Assembly: GCA_023443925.1 (NCBI GenBank)
Contig: JAEZSL010000269.1
Span: 1 to 24,714 of the forward strand
Source: Bacillota bacterium
GTDB taxonomy: Bacteria; Bacillota_A; Clostridia; Lachnospirales; Lachnospiraceae
DNA length: 24,714 nucleotides
Direction: 5' to 3'
In this document: positions 15,759 to 24,279 of the stretch, in pieces
Layout: each line of letters starts with the position of its first letter
Numbering within the stretch: position 1 is the first letter of the stretch
Position numbers and translations under genes: made by a program
Notes under the pieces: generated by a model
What the model was told of the DNA's origin: nothing
Databases searched by the model: none
What the model saw: the letters and a program-made list of their open reading frames with translations, nothing else

Positions 15759-17518
15759 TTTTGTTCCTCAGCTTCCATAATTGGTAATAAGTAATCTATA
15801 ACTGTTCCTTGGTCTTTTATACTTTCTATCGAAATCCCATACCCGTCCCCATATTCCAGCTTAATAATCTGCATTATATTCTGCAAACCAATATTGGTAT
15901 GGCTCTTATCGTTATTGTCCTTCTGTTCCCACATAGCAGTAGTGTCAAACCCCTTACCGTTATCTTCTATTCTTATATGGAGTTTTTCATCCCGGTAAAT
16001 GTTAATTCGTATCAATCCTCCGCTTATGTTCCCCCTGGAAAAACCATGGAGAATTGAATTCTCAACGATGGGTTGTATAAGAAATTTTTTCATAATAAGA
16101 TTTTTTACTTCATCCTCTGCCTGTATATCAATCTCAAAATTCATAAACCTTGCCTTTTGCAGTACGGCATAATGCAAAATCAGGTCAATTTCCTCCGATA
16201 TGCGGTTATAATTATTCCCTTTAGACACATTCATTAACAGCTGTATTAATGCCTCCGTCAGACTGCGTATGTTATCTTGTTTATTAATAACTGCCATCCA
16301 TTTTATGGTATTTAAAGAATTATAAATAAAATGCGGGCTCATCTGTGCATAGAGTGCCTGCAGTTTAAAATCATTTTTCTCCTGTTCTTCCCGCTTATAG
16401 TTGACCATAAGTTCTTTTACTCTTACAATTGTACTATTAAAATGATAGGTTAATTTTTTTAATTCTCCTACAGCTGCATCAGCCGTAACCCGAATTTCAA
16501 AATTTCCCTCTGCAAAAGAATCCATCCCGTTCATTAGTCCTCTCACCGGATTGATAATATTTCTCTCCATTATACCGATTAATAGAAACAGGCACAACAG
16601 ATAAATACCGGAGATGACTATAATGCCAATTTGTATTGGCTTAAAATCTTTTAGTACAATTCCCATGGGTATAACTATAAATTCCGTCCAATTGTTTTTA
16701 TAATATTTGCAGTATGCCACAAGGCAATCTTTCCCGTTTATCCGCTCAGTAAAATAACCTGATGTATTAGGTACTTTTAATCCGGTTATATTATACTGTT
16801 GTCCGATTTGTTCTCTGCTGGAAGAGTACATAATATTGGCTGAATCATCGACTAAATATGTGGTTGCACCGTTTATTTTTATTTTATCAAAGGACTCCAT
16901 CATTTCCTCCGCATCTATAACAATATAAAGAATACCAACCTGCTTTTTATCGGAGGAATTAAGGCCACATGCCATAATAAATTTATATCCGCCCGCAGAA
17001 TAGGGTAAGAAATACCTTACCGGAAGCCAGACTTTCCTGCCGCCTGCTTTTATAATCCGGCTCCTGTACAGGGATACAAACTCGGAAAATCCCTGATAAT
17101 TCTTACCGGCATGTAAAACAGAGCCTTCTATTTCTAAAAACATAGCCGAAATCCCCTTATAGGAATTTAAAGTACTTTTTAACTGGCTGATGAGTTCTCC
17201 CTCCGTATTTTCCTCCAGGTTGCTTGTTCCGATTAATTCTACGGTTCCATTATAATAATAAGTCATGGCACTTTCTGCATAATTCGTGCATATGTTGTTT
17301 ATCTGGTCTTTTGCTGAAATTAACTGGGATACCATATAGGTGCCCGATTCTTTGCATGCATAACTATAAAACGTCCGAAAGGAAAATATAATCAACAATA
17401 AAAATGGAATTATGACTAAAAGTATAAACCCTAATATAATGCTTGCCCGGATCCCCAATCCAGACATTTTAGTATGTCTCTTTACTGTATTCACAGAATA
17501 CCTCAACCATTTTTTCAT
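15755..17518 (-). CDS. YesM-like sensor histidine kinase with extracellular Cache-type domain
   Basis: Membrane sensor of 587 residues from the ATG at 17518. An in-frame ATG at 17530 would add four residues, but GGGAG five bases before 17518 favours the latter. A first helix (about 25-48) and a second (about 297-317) enclose an extracellular region of roughly 250 residues that looks like a double-Cache sensor (LGILYIVIDAEEM, TYLVDDSANIMYSS, WTEFIVIPMG). A HAMP linker (INPVRGLMNGMDSFAEGNFEIRV region) leads to the His_kinase domain with MSPHFIYNSLNTIKW, phospho-accepting His about 396. The ATPase domain has IQPIVENSILHGF and IEDNGKGFD. It is expected to sense an extracellular sugar or the loaded binding protein and to signal to the overlapping response regulator. 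Confidence 0.95.
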   Translation of the reverse strand: MKKWLRYSVNTVKRHTKMSGLGIRASIILGFILLVIIPFLLLIIFSFRTFYSYACKESGTYMVSQLISAKDQINNICTNYAESAMTYYYNGTVELIGTSNLEENTEGELISQLKSTLNSYKGISAMFLEIEGSVLHAGKNYQGFSEFVSLYRSRIIKAGGRKVWLPVRYFLPYSAGGYKFIMACGLNSSDKKQVGILYIVIDAEEMMESFDKIKINGATTYLVDDSANIMYSSSREQIGQQYNITGLKVPNTSGYFTERINGKDCLVAYCKYYKNNWTEFIVIPMGIVLKDFKPIQIGIIVISGIYLLCLFLLIGIMERNIINPVRGLMNGMDSFAEGNFEIRVTADAAVGELKKLTYHFNSTIVRVKELMVNYKREEQEKNDFKLQALYAQMSPHFIYNSLNTIKWMAVINKQDNIRSLTEALIQLLMNVSKGNNYNRISEEIDLILHYAVLQKARFMNFEIDIQAEDEVKNLIMKKFLIQPIVENSILHGFSRGNISGGLIRINIYRDEKLHIRIEDNGKGFDTTAMWEQKDNNDKSHTNIGLQNIMQIIKLEYGDGYGISIESIKDQGTVIDYLLPIMEAEEQK

Positions 17519-17523
17519 ACCGT

Positions 17524-17568
17524 CTCCCATAGTATAAACATCTGTGGCAGATGTTTACCGCCTGCATT
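17524..17568. repeat. Diverged copy of the palindromic repeat in the kinase leader
   Basis: CTCCCATAGTATAAACATCT followed by GTGGCAGATGTTTACCGCCTG matches the repeat units at 7130 and 7213 across CTCCCAT, the AAACATCTG/CAGATGTTT hairpin and GCCTG/GCCTT. In minus-strand sense it lies directly before the kinase start, and its ATGGGAG end supplies the GGGAG ribosome site. A hairpin next to the ribosome site could affect translation. Confidence 0.7.
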
Positions 17569-17624
17569 CCTTCGTTTTAAGTTACATATTTTAAAATAAT
17601 TTGTTTTAACTTAAGGTTTATAAC

Positions 17625-17653
17625 ATTATATCATCCCGTTATATGCATGACAA
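17625..17653 (-). promoter_or_regulatory. Sigma-A-type promoter of the kinase-regulator pair
   Basis: Minus-strand TTGTCA (17648-17653), exactly 17 bp, then consensus TATAAT (17625-17630). It is the best promoter match in the window. It gives a leader of about 100 nt containing the palindromic repeat and an 8-bp inverted repeat TTAAGTTA/TAACTTAA. Confidence 0.8.
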
Positions 17654-18030
17654 TCTTACTTAAATTTCTTTATTTATGAGAACCCTTCCATGTTAGTACA
17701 ACTTACTCTCCACTTGCACTCGTAAGAACTCTGCCAGAAATAAAGAAATAGTTCCGATACCGCAATGCAGATCCCAAACCTATGGTTTCCGCCATTTCAA
17801 CCACTTTAACAACATTGAAAAAGGACTGCCCTAAATGCAGCTTTACGGATATGACTTCCCCCACGCACAGATTGGCTGACCTCAGAACAGGATTTATCTG
17901 TGAAAACGTACATAAATTGCTCGCTTTCAACACAAACCATATCCTCTGTCAGTTAAACAGTGCCATATGAAAAATCATATCCGCATATCTGTATTTTGCA
18001 ACAGCCCAACTAATTTACTTTATAACATAT
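17654..18030. other. Gap without a recognised gene; possible remnant of a repeat
   Basis: An open frame of 76 codons from a GTG exists on minus at 17703-17933, reading MLKASNLCTFSQINPVLRSA at its start and ending GRVLTSASGE, with a competing 62-codon frame on plus (17782-17970). Neither has a convincing ribosome site or a domain I recognise. The segment is richer in GC than the flanking spacers, which suggests an inserted or degraded element. A small hairpin ATATGA/TCATAT sits at 17965-17980. I see no convincing terminator for the GH13 gene here. Confidence 0.3.
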
Positions 18031-19803
18031 CTATTTTGTAACGTATATACCAAATCCAAAGGCTGAAATAATTGCCTGGTTTCTGCCCCTGTCAGTAACT
18101 GCATCTTCTAATATAACCTCTGTAATTTCCGGAATATCTGCTGTTTCCTCCTCATCCCCGGCATTTAAGCATACAAGAATCCTTACCTTTGCTCCTGCTC
18201 TGGCAAAAGAATAAAGCCTGCTGTTCTTATCCGCCTGTACTACTTCATACCCGGAGGCCGCATTGATATACTTCTTTCTTACTGACAGTACTTCCTTTAT
18301 AAATGCTTCAAAATCCTCATCCTTACTCTGCCACTCCATAGGTCTTCTGTATTCCGGCTCTGTTATACCAGCAATTTTCTTCTCATCTCCGTAGAACAAG
18401 CTTGGTACTCCCGGAAACAACATCAGAAAGATATAGGCAAGCTTCCACCTTCTGATATCATTCCTGCAAAGAGATAGAAATCTAGGCACATCATGGGTAT
18501 CTAATAAATTCAACTGTCCCAATGCGATACCAGTGGGATATCGAAGCAGCATTGCCCCAATATCTCCGGCAAACTGAAATGCATCCCTGCTGCCAAAGGC
18601 AAAAAACTCTCTGCAATGTTTCCTAAAATCATAATTCATAGTCGAATCAAAAGCATCTCCCCTAAGCCAGCTTTCTGAATTTTCCCATACCTCACCGATT
18701 AGTACTGCCTCTGGATTCTCTTTCTTGGCAGCCTTTCGAAAGGCTCTCCATAAGTCTCTTGCTACCTCATTGGCTACATCCAGCCGCCAGCCGTCTACCT
18801 TATATTCCATAAGCCAGTGTCTGCAAACTCCAGTAAAGTACTCCTGTACTTCTAAATTAGAGGTATTGAGCTTTGGCATTTTTTTTTCATATGCAAAGCA
18901 GGCATACTCCGGTATCTCCCCGTTTTCTGGCCGTATTACCGGAAAGGTAAGATTATAAAACCAATCTTTATATATTGATTTCTCCCCGTTCTTTACTACA
19001 TCATCAAAGGCAAAGAAATACCAGCTGCAATGGTTAAAGACACCATCTATAATAATACGCATACCCTTACTATGAACTGCTTCCACCAGCTCTTTAAACT
19101 CCTCATCACTGCCAAGACAAGGATCGATATGGTAATAATCCAGCAGGTCATATTTATGATATTCCCCTGCCGTAAAGATGGGATTCATATAGATGCAGTT
19201 AAATCCCATTTCTTTTATATATTCAACATTTTCCTTTATACCCTGTATCGTCCCGCCAAGAAAAGCCTTCGAGATAGTTCCGTCTTTTAGGGTAAGCTTT
19301 CTCTCCTTAAGACTAAGGCTTTCTTTCCCTGTGGCAAAGCTGTCAGGAAAGATGTTATAGACCACTGCTTCCTTAAACCAATCCGGAACCCCCGGTATCT
19401 CATCTCTTAAGATAAAAGGATACTGATAATATTCACTACGCCCTTCAATGAGACTGCCTTCAAGTCTGATGCCCGGCAATTCCCTGGTAAATCGGTCGGC
19501 ATAATAATATATCCAGTCCTCTCCTTCCTCCAATTTGAAATAATAACATACCCTATTAAAGGGCGTATCAAATACCGCCTCATAATAAGCAAAAATTTCG
19601 TCTTTCACAACACTCTTCATAGGCAGCTGCGTAAATTCCACCGGGCTTTTATTGCAGGCCCTGTCCCCTATATATAAGCTGCAGGTGATTGTATCTTCCG
19701 CTGCTGTCCTTAATCGAATGGTCATATTAAACTCGCTGTTTGGAAAAGCATACTGAGACTGAGGAATATGTAAAATTGCACTTTTGTTCATGTCCGTATC
19801 CAT
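18031..19803 (-). CDS. GH13 alpha-amylase-family enzyme, cyclomaltodextrinase/neopullulanase type
   Basis: Intracellular alpha-glucan hydrolase of 590 residues, predicted to cut imported maltodextrins or cyclodextrins. An N-terminal beta module like CBM34 (about 1-120) precedes the barrel. Conserved GH13 regions are DGVFNH at 253-258, GWRLDVANE with the nucleophile Asp342, LIGEVWE with acid/base Glu371, and LLDTHDVPRF with the transition-state Asp438. There is no signal peptide. The ATG at 19803 lacks a strong ribosome site; the ATG at 19791 (Met5) is possible. The gene follows the maltodextrin-type importer, after a terminator-like hairpin. The fused N-terminal module separates it from simple oligo-1,6-glucosidases; exact specificity among GH13 subfamilies is unresolved. 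Confidence 0.92.
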   Translation of the reverse strand: MDTDMNKSAILHIPQSQYAFPNSEFNMTIRLRTAAEDTITCSLYIGDRACNKSPVEFTQLPMKSVVKDEIFAYYEAVFDTPFNRVCYYFKLEEGEDWIYYYADRFTRELPGIRLEGSLIEGRSEYYQYPFILRDEIPGVPDWFKEAVVYNIFPDSFATGKESLSLKERKLTLKDGTISKAFLGGTIQGIKENVEYIKEMGFNCIYMNPIFTAGEYHKYDLLDYYHIDPCLGSDEEFKELVEAVHSKGMRIIIDGVFNHCSWYFFAFDDVVKNGEKSIYKDWFYNLTFPVIRPENGEIPEYACFAYEKKMPKLNTSNLEVQEYFTGVCRHWLMEYKVDGWRLDVANEVARDLWRAFRKAAKKENPEAVLIGEVWENSESWLRGDAFDSTMNYDFRKHCREFFAFGSRDAFQFAGDIGAMLLRYPTGIALGQLNLLDTHDVPRFLSLCRNDIRRWKLAYIFLMLFPGVPSLFYGDEKKIAGITEPEYRRPMEWQSKDEDFEAFIKEVLSVRKKYINAASGYEVVQADKNSRLYSFARAGAKVRILVCLNAGDEEETADIPEITEVILEDAVTDRGRNQAIISAFGFGIYVTK

Positions 19804-19830
19804 TTATCGCAGGCGCACCTGGGATATAGC

Positions 19831-19887
19831 CAAAAAAAATTGAAAGAATTACGATGGCTTCCTTCCTATGTTTAATTTTCTTTCAAT
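19831..19887 (-). terminator. AT-rich terminator or attenuator between permease and GH13 genes
   Basis: The perfect ten-base arms ATTGAAAGAA / TTCTTTCAAT (outer pairs at 19839 and 19887) are extended by AATTA/TAATT, and on the minus strand are followed by eight Ts. The stem is AT-rich, so termination is probably partial. It would lower GH13 enzyme expression relative to the transporter. I see no clear separate promoter for the enzyme gene. Confidence 0.65.
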
Positions 19888-19911
19888 CTGTGTGCCACGG
19901 CAACCGCATGG

Positions 19912-20757
19912 CTAACCCTTAACTCCTCCGGAGGTCAGACCGGATACCATATACTTCTGAATAAAAAAGAATATGATAAGAATCGGAATGGATACCAGTA
20001 TTGCTGCTGCCGAGAACATGGACCAGCTTCTGCCGTAATCCCCTGTCTGTAACTGATATAATCCTCCCGCCAGTGAGTAGCTGCTCTCACTTAGCATAAA
20101 GGTAGTTGCAAACAGATACTCATTCCATACGAAAATCAAGATCATAACAGAGGTTACAATAATTGCAGGCCTTGCCAGCGGAAGTATAACAGCTGCTAAT
20201 AGTTTTAAGTTACTGGCTCCGTCTATTTTCGATGCCTCTTCAATCTCAAGGGGTATCGTATCAAAATACCCTTTCATATTCCAAATTCCAAAGATACACA
20301 TGGAACCCGCATTGATAAGAATTAACCCCAAATGTCGGTTTAAAAGTCCCATTTCCTTAAACAGCCGGAATAAGGCGAACATAGACAGAATCTGAGGAAA
20401 GGCATTTAAAAGTAATAATAGCTTTAGCACACCTCTTCTTCCCGCAAATCGAAACCTGGAAAAAGCATAGGCAGCTTCAACAGCCACACCCATGGCAATT
20501 ATCATTGTCCCCACGCTTAAGATTACGGAGTTCTTAAGCCAGATAAGAAACGGTTCTTCTGTTATTATGGTCTTAAAATTATCCAAGGTAGGATTACCTG
20601 GCAGAAAAGAAATTCCTGTGGATAACGCTCCGCCTCCTGAACTTAATGAAAGGGAGAGGGCATATAGTATGGGTATCAACCCCACAAAACACAAGCCGAT
20701 AAAGACCAGGTTCAGCACAGAATAACCTACTGTTTTTCGTATTTTATGCTTTGTCAT
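19912..20757 (-). CDS. Maltodextrin-type ABC transporter permease, MalG family
   Basis: Inner-membrane permease of 281 residues. Helices are visible at about 12-34, 75-95, 108-128, 140-158, 185-208 and 243-263. The ATPase-docking EAA loop reads IPLEIEEASKIDGASNLKLLAAVILPLARP. WNEYLFATTFM in the fifth-helix region and the ending GLTSGGVKG are typical of MalG. It overlaps the preceding permease gene by four bases (ATGA), so translation is coupled. It serves the importer with the lipoprotein at 21724-23010; no ATPase gene is in the cluster. Confidence 0.95.
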   Translation of the reverse strand: MTKHKIRKTVGYSVLNLVFIGLCFVGLIPILYALSLSLSSGGGALSTGISFLPGNPTLDNFKTIITEEPFLIWLKNSVILSVGTMIIAMGVAVEAAYAFSRFRFAGRRGVLKLLLLLNAFPQILSMFALFRLFKEMGLLNRHLGLILINAGSMCIFGIWNMKGYFDTIPLEIEEASKIDGASNLKLLAAVILPLARPAIIVTSVMILIFVWNEYLFATTFMLSESSYSLAGGLYQLQTGDYGRSWSMFSAAAILVSIPILIIFFFIQKYMVSGLTSGGVKG

Positions 20758-21674
20758 ATGCTCCCTCCTTTCTTTCTTAATTCCTTTTCTTCTGTCTCCT
20801 TCACTCCCCTGTTGGTAAACAGGGAGAGTGCTATTATAATCATAAATATAATAATGGATACTGCAGAAGACAGTCCGTAGTTGTTAGATACAAAAGCATT
20901 CTGATGTGCATATGTAATAATTGTCTGTATCGTCGCTCCTGTGTAGGCACCTTTTTGCATGGTCAGCAGATAGAAGATATCGAACTGCTTAAAGGTTGTA
21001 AAAGTTGTCATTATCACTGCCGGAGCCATTATAGGTTTAATGAAGGGAACCGTAATATGCAGATTCTGCTTCCAGAACCCCGCACCATCAAGCTTTGCGC
21101 TCTCGTAATAACACTTATCTATACTTTGCAGGGCTCCGTCAATCATCATAATCATAAACGGAAGAGCCATCCACAGATTTAAGACCATGCTGGAAAGAAA
21201 GGCCGGAATATTTTCAGAAAGAAAATTTAACTTTGACAGCCCAAGTGCTGACAGGAATTTGTTGAATAAACCGAATTCCGTATTGAACATGCCAACCCGC
21301 CATAGAAGAATGGACACATAGGCAGGCATTGCCCAGGGAAACATAAGCAATGTCTTATAGAGCCTCCTTAACTTAAGGCCCGGTGCATTTAGTCCCAAGG
21401 CAATAAAATAGGCCAGTACCAGCTGTATTGCCATATTAACTGCCGTCCAAAGAAGGGTCGTTAACAGTGCTTTTAGAAAACCGGAATCTACCTTAAACAG
21501 TGCCCTCTTAAAGTTCTCCAGTCCTATGATCCTGTAATCCAGCCAGTGAAACAGATTCATGTTGGTCAGTGATATAAACACAGTATAAAGGATTGGAAAT
21601 ACGATTATGATTCCAATGAGAACCAATGCCGGAGATGAATACAGCCATGGTTGATACTTCTTTTTTCCTTTCAT
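20754..21674 (-). CDS. Maltodextrin-type ABC transporter permease, MalF family
   Basis: Inner-membrane permease of 306 residues, shorter than enterobacterial MalF because it lacks the large periplasmic insertion, as is normal in Gram-positive bacteria. The first helix is at about 10-32 (YSSPALVLIGIIIVFPILYTV region). IIGLENFKRALF follows it, and the EAA loop reads SIDKCYYESAKLDGAGFWKQNLHITVPFIKP. The ATG has AAGGAAG about seven bases upstream. It is the second gene of the operon, 49 bp after the binding protein. Confidence 0.95.
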   Translation of the reverse strand: MKGKKKYQPWLYSSPALVLIGIIIVFPILYTVFISLTNMNLFHWLDYRIIGLENFKRALFKVDSGFLKALLTTLLWTAVNMAIQLVLAYFIALGLNAPGLKLRRLYKTLLMFPWAMPAYVSILLWRVGMFNTEFGLFNKFLSALGLSKLNFLSENIPAFLSSMVLNLWMALPFMIMMIDGALQSIDKCYYESAKLDGAGFWKQNLHITVPFIKPIMAPAVIMTTFTTFKQFDIFYLLTMQKGAYTGATIQTIITYAHQNAFVSNNYGLSSAVSIIIFMIIIALSLFTNRGVKETEEKELRKKGGSI

Positions 21675-21723
21675 TCTATAACTTCCTTCCTACACAGTGA
21701 TGTCTTATCTCTCTATTGCTGAT

Positions 21724-23010
21724 TTACTGCATATCGGCAATAGCAGTCAAGGCTTCCTGCTGATATTTATCTGCTGCTTTATTTAAGTCTTCACCGGATT
21801 TATTAACTGCTGCCAGGAGAGATTCTGCAGGCGCCCACATTACTGTCAGCTGAGGTATGTTAGGCATAGGCTGTGCTGTTTCAGCAGTTTTTTTCATAGT
21901 TACCACCATCTCATTTGCAGCAACTTCTGTGTCCTCATAGGCTTTTACATTAGCAGGTGCACAGTTGGATTTCTTAGCAAGCTCTGCCCCCAGCTCTTTG
22001 CCTGCAAGTGCCTTTAATACTTCGCCGATGGCATCCTTCTTTGCTTCGGCAGCGTATTTCATAACACATACTCCCTGTACTCCTGCATAAGGTGCCAGAT
22101 TCTTGCCATTTGGCAAGGTAAAGTCTGCCAGAGACTTATAACCAAGATTAATACCGGCTTCTTTGATACCGGATATAAGCCAGGGACCACCGATAATTGC
22201 TGCTGCCTTTCCTTCGTTGAACAAGGTAGTTACTGTATTGTAATCCCCATCTGCCTGAAGCTCTGCGAATTTCTTATTATAATTTATAGCCTCTTTGGTA
22301 GCTGCATTATTCAAACCAGGTTCCCCGTCAGAATTAAGAATAAATCCTCCATACCCGTTAATAAAAGGAGAAACATTATAAGCTGTGGAATGCTGGTTCA
22401 CTACTGCATAAGTGCCTGCTGCCGTATTGGTATTCACTTTCATGTACTGGTATAACTCTTCGGTGGTATTTGGTACCTCACCCTTCCATAAGTCTTTATT
22501 ATAAAGGAATAATAAGGTTTCAAAATACACCGGCAGCTGATAATTCTTCTCTTTGTATGTACCTGCCTGAACTGTCATAGGCAATAGTTCTGACAGACTT
22601 TCATCCCCAATCACATCCGTAACAGGAGCTAGTATCCCCATTTCTGCAAACATTCCCACGGAATCATGTGCATATAGGTACATATCCGGGCCGTTTGCTG
22701 CATCTGTTCCATACAGCTTGATCTGGTCTGTCAGACCTGCTTTTTTCTCAAAAGTAACTGTAATTTTTCTGTCTTTTAAGCTTTCATTCAGACTCGTCTG
22801 AATAATCCCCATAATGGCTTCATCACCATCATGCCAGATTTTAAGATCCACCGGCTTTGTCTCTGTTTCTTCCTGTGAGACCTGATTCTCACCTGACTCG
22901 CTTCCCGTTACTTCCGGTTCTTTCACTGAACTTACCGTGTTGTTCTTACTACAACCTGCAAGGCTTATAACAAGCACTGCACACAGCATGGTCTTAACAA
23001 TTTTTTTCAT
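21724..23010 (-). CDS. Maltodextrin-binding lipoprotein, MalE-like
   Basis: Extracellular solute-binding protein of 428 residues. The signal peptide MKKIVKTMLCAVLVISLAGC ends in lipobox LAGC with Cys20, then a Glu/Ser-rich linker (about 22-52). The mature part starts VDLKIWHDGDEAIMG. GPDMYLYAHDSVGMFAEMGILAPV corresponds to the MalE segment around its domain hinge, and GKAAAIIGGPWLISGI to the conserved MalE GKAA...GPW motif. Both support an alpha-glucan ligand, as do the GH13 enzyme downstream and the LacI regulator upstream. GGAGAGG lies six bases before the ATG. Confidence 0.94.
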   Translation of the reverse strand: MKKIVKTMLCAVLVISLAGCSKNNTVSSVKEPEVTGSESGENQVSQEETETKPVDLKIWHDGDEAIMGIIQTSLNESLKDRKITVTFEKKAGLTDQIKLYGTDAANGPDMYLYAHDSVGMFAEMGILAPVTDVIGDESLSELLPMTVQAGTYKEKNYQLPVYFETLLFLYNKDLWKGEVPNTTEELYQYMKVNTNTAAGTYAVVNQHSTAYNVSPFINGYGGFILNSDGEPGLNNAATKEAINYNKKFAELQADGDYNTVTTLFNEGKAAAIIGGPWLISGIKEAGINLGYKSLADFTLPNGKNLAPYAGVQGVCVMKYAAEAKKDAIGEVLKALAGKELGAELAKKSNCAPANVKAYEDTEVAANEMVVTMKKTAETAQPMPNIPQLTVMWAPAESLLAAVNKSGEDLNKAADKYQQEALTAIADMQ

Positions 23011-23070
23011 AATTACCTCTCCTTCTGCTTCTACAGCGGTACCAAATATTTCTTCACACTTTCCTTCGCA

Positions 23071-23090
23071 TTAGGAAATTGCTTTCCTAA
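23071..23090. promoter_or_regulatory. Palindromic operator in the binding-protein leader
   Basis: TTAGGAAATTGCTTTCCTAA is a perfect palindrome in its eight-base arms around a 4-bp centre. It lies downstream of the likely start of transcription of the lipoprotein operon. A second copy of its half TTAGGAAAT is in the lacI-like promoter at 23191. Binding by the LacI-family protein encoded next door is inferred from position and symmetry. Confidence 0.7.
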
Positions 23091-23132
23091 ACCTTTTCTC
23101 AAAACAAGCTCGAATTGCGTTTGTTTGTGTTA

Positions 23133-23161
23133 TTTTTACCATATAAATATACCATCGTCAA
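23133..23161 (-). promoter_or_regulatory. Candidate promoter of the maltodextrin operon
   Basis: Minus-strand TTGACG (23156-23161) with TAAAAA (23133-23138), 17 bp apart, preceded by TGG at the -10 as in extended promoters. The -35 is near consensus and the -10 is mediocre. It is back to back with the regulator promoter, and the operator at 23071-23090 lies downstream. Confidence 0.45.
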
Positions 23162-23181
23162 TTATGTTTTAGTGAAAATAG

Positions 23182-23213
23182 TTGACTTTGTTAGGAAATC
23201 GCTATACTATAAT
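23182..23213 (+). promoter_or_regulatory. Promoter of the LacI-family gene with internal operator half
   Basis: TTGACT at 23182-23187 is followed by overlapping -10 candidates TATACT (23203-23208, 15-bp spacing) and TATAAT (23208-23213, 20-bp spacing). TTAGGAAATCGCTA (23191-23204), related to the palindrome at 23071, lies between the two elements. Occupancy would block the promoter, suggesting autoregulation. Confidence 0.55.
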
Positions 23214-23245
23214 AGAAAAACTGTATGTATTTATGGAGGGATATT

Positions 23246-24244
23246 ATGCCTATAACCATTGGTGATGTTGCAAGAGAAGCCGGAGTATCTATTTCTACGG
23301 TTTCCAAGGTACTGAATAACTGGACAACCATATCTCAGGCAACTGCCGAAAGGGTACAGGAGGCTATCCGCAAATTAGACTATACCCCCAATTCCAGAGC
23401 TGTAAGCTTTGCACGCCAGACCACCAGGAATATTGTATACTTGACCTCTCTAAGTAAAGATGAGGCCTACCATAATCCACATATGTTCGACATCATGTGC
23501 GGAGTTAACAGAGTACTATCTGAGAATAATTATTCACTGACTCTGGTTGATACCTCAGCGGATACAGAAAAAGGAGAATCCGTAGCTAATGTCATGTCCA
23601 AGAAATGTGCTGACGGCATGATCATTCATGGCTCTGCGATTAATAAAGAAATAGCAGATCTAATCACAAGGCAACAATTTCCTCATATCTTAATAGGGCA
23701 TCCGGGTTTTGACTCCCAGCTATGCTGGGTTGATACCAATCATGCCCTGGCAGGACAAACCGCAGCTGAATATCTTATTTCCTGCGGTTATGGTGACATC
23801 GCATTTATTGGAGGCAAGAAGACCGATTATATTTCCACTCAGCGTCTGAAGGGTTTTCTTGGAGCCATGCATCAATATGGCTATCTGGTTGGTGCAGATA
23901 AAATATGTTATACGGACTCCGGCAGGGAAGAAAGTTATCAGGCCGCTCTTACTCTGTTAAAAGCAGCGAAACCTCCAAGAGCTATCGTGTGCGAGAATAA
24001 CACCATTGCTCTTGGTACTGCTAAGGCCATCGAGCAACTTAAATTAAGGGTACCGGAGGACATTGCCTTTGTTATATTTGACGTATACCCTTATTCCAAA
24101 ATACTTGATCCCAAACCAGTTGTTATCGACATTAACGTATATGATATGGGTATCCAGGCCGGTGATATGTTACTGCGTAAGCTAAAGAACCCATCTCTCC
24201 AGATACAGACTTATACTACCCTTCCGACAATTAATGGCTGGTAG
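23246..24244 (+). CDS. LacI-family transcriptional regulator
   Basis: DNA-binding regulator of 332 residues, divergent from the maltodextrin operon it probably represses. The start is the ATG at 23246, with GGAGGG five bases upstream; an in-frame ATG at 23225 adds seven residues but has no ribosome site. The helix-turn-helix ITIGDVAREAGVSISTVSKV and hinge LDYTPNSRAVSFARQ are at 3-60. The periplasmic-binding-like sugar domain shows ADGMIIHGS, HILIGHPGFD, WVDTNHALAGQTAAEYLISCGYGDIAFIGG and a C-terminal IDINVYDMGIQAGDMLLRKL. The inducer is presumably maltose or a maltodextrin. Confidence 0.95.
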   Translation: MPITIGDVAREAGVSISTVSKVLNNWTTISQATAERVQEAIRKLDYTPNSRAVSFARQTTRNIVYLTSLSKDEAYHNPHMFDIMCGVNRVLSENNYSLTLVDTSADTEKGESVANVMSKKCADGMIIHGSAINKEIADLITRQQFPHILIGHPGFDSQLCWVDTNHALAGQTAAEYLISCGYGDIAFIGGKKTDYISTQRLKGFLGAMHQYGYLVGADKICYTDSGREESYQAALTLLKAAKPPRAIVCENNTIALGTAKAIEQLKLRVPEDIAFVIFDVYPYSKILDPKPVVIDINVYDMGIQAGDMLLRKLKNPSLQIQTYTTLPTINGW

Positions 24245-24279
24245 GTGGATTTCATTATTTTGCACAATTCAAATTACTA

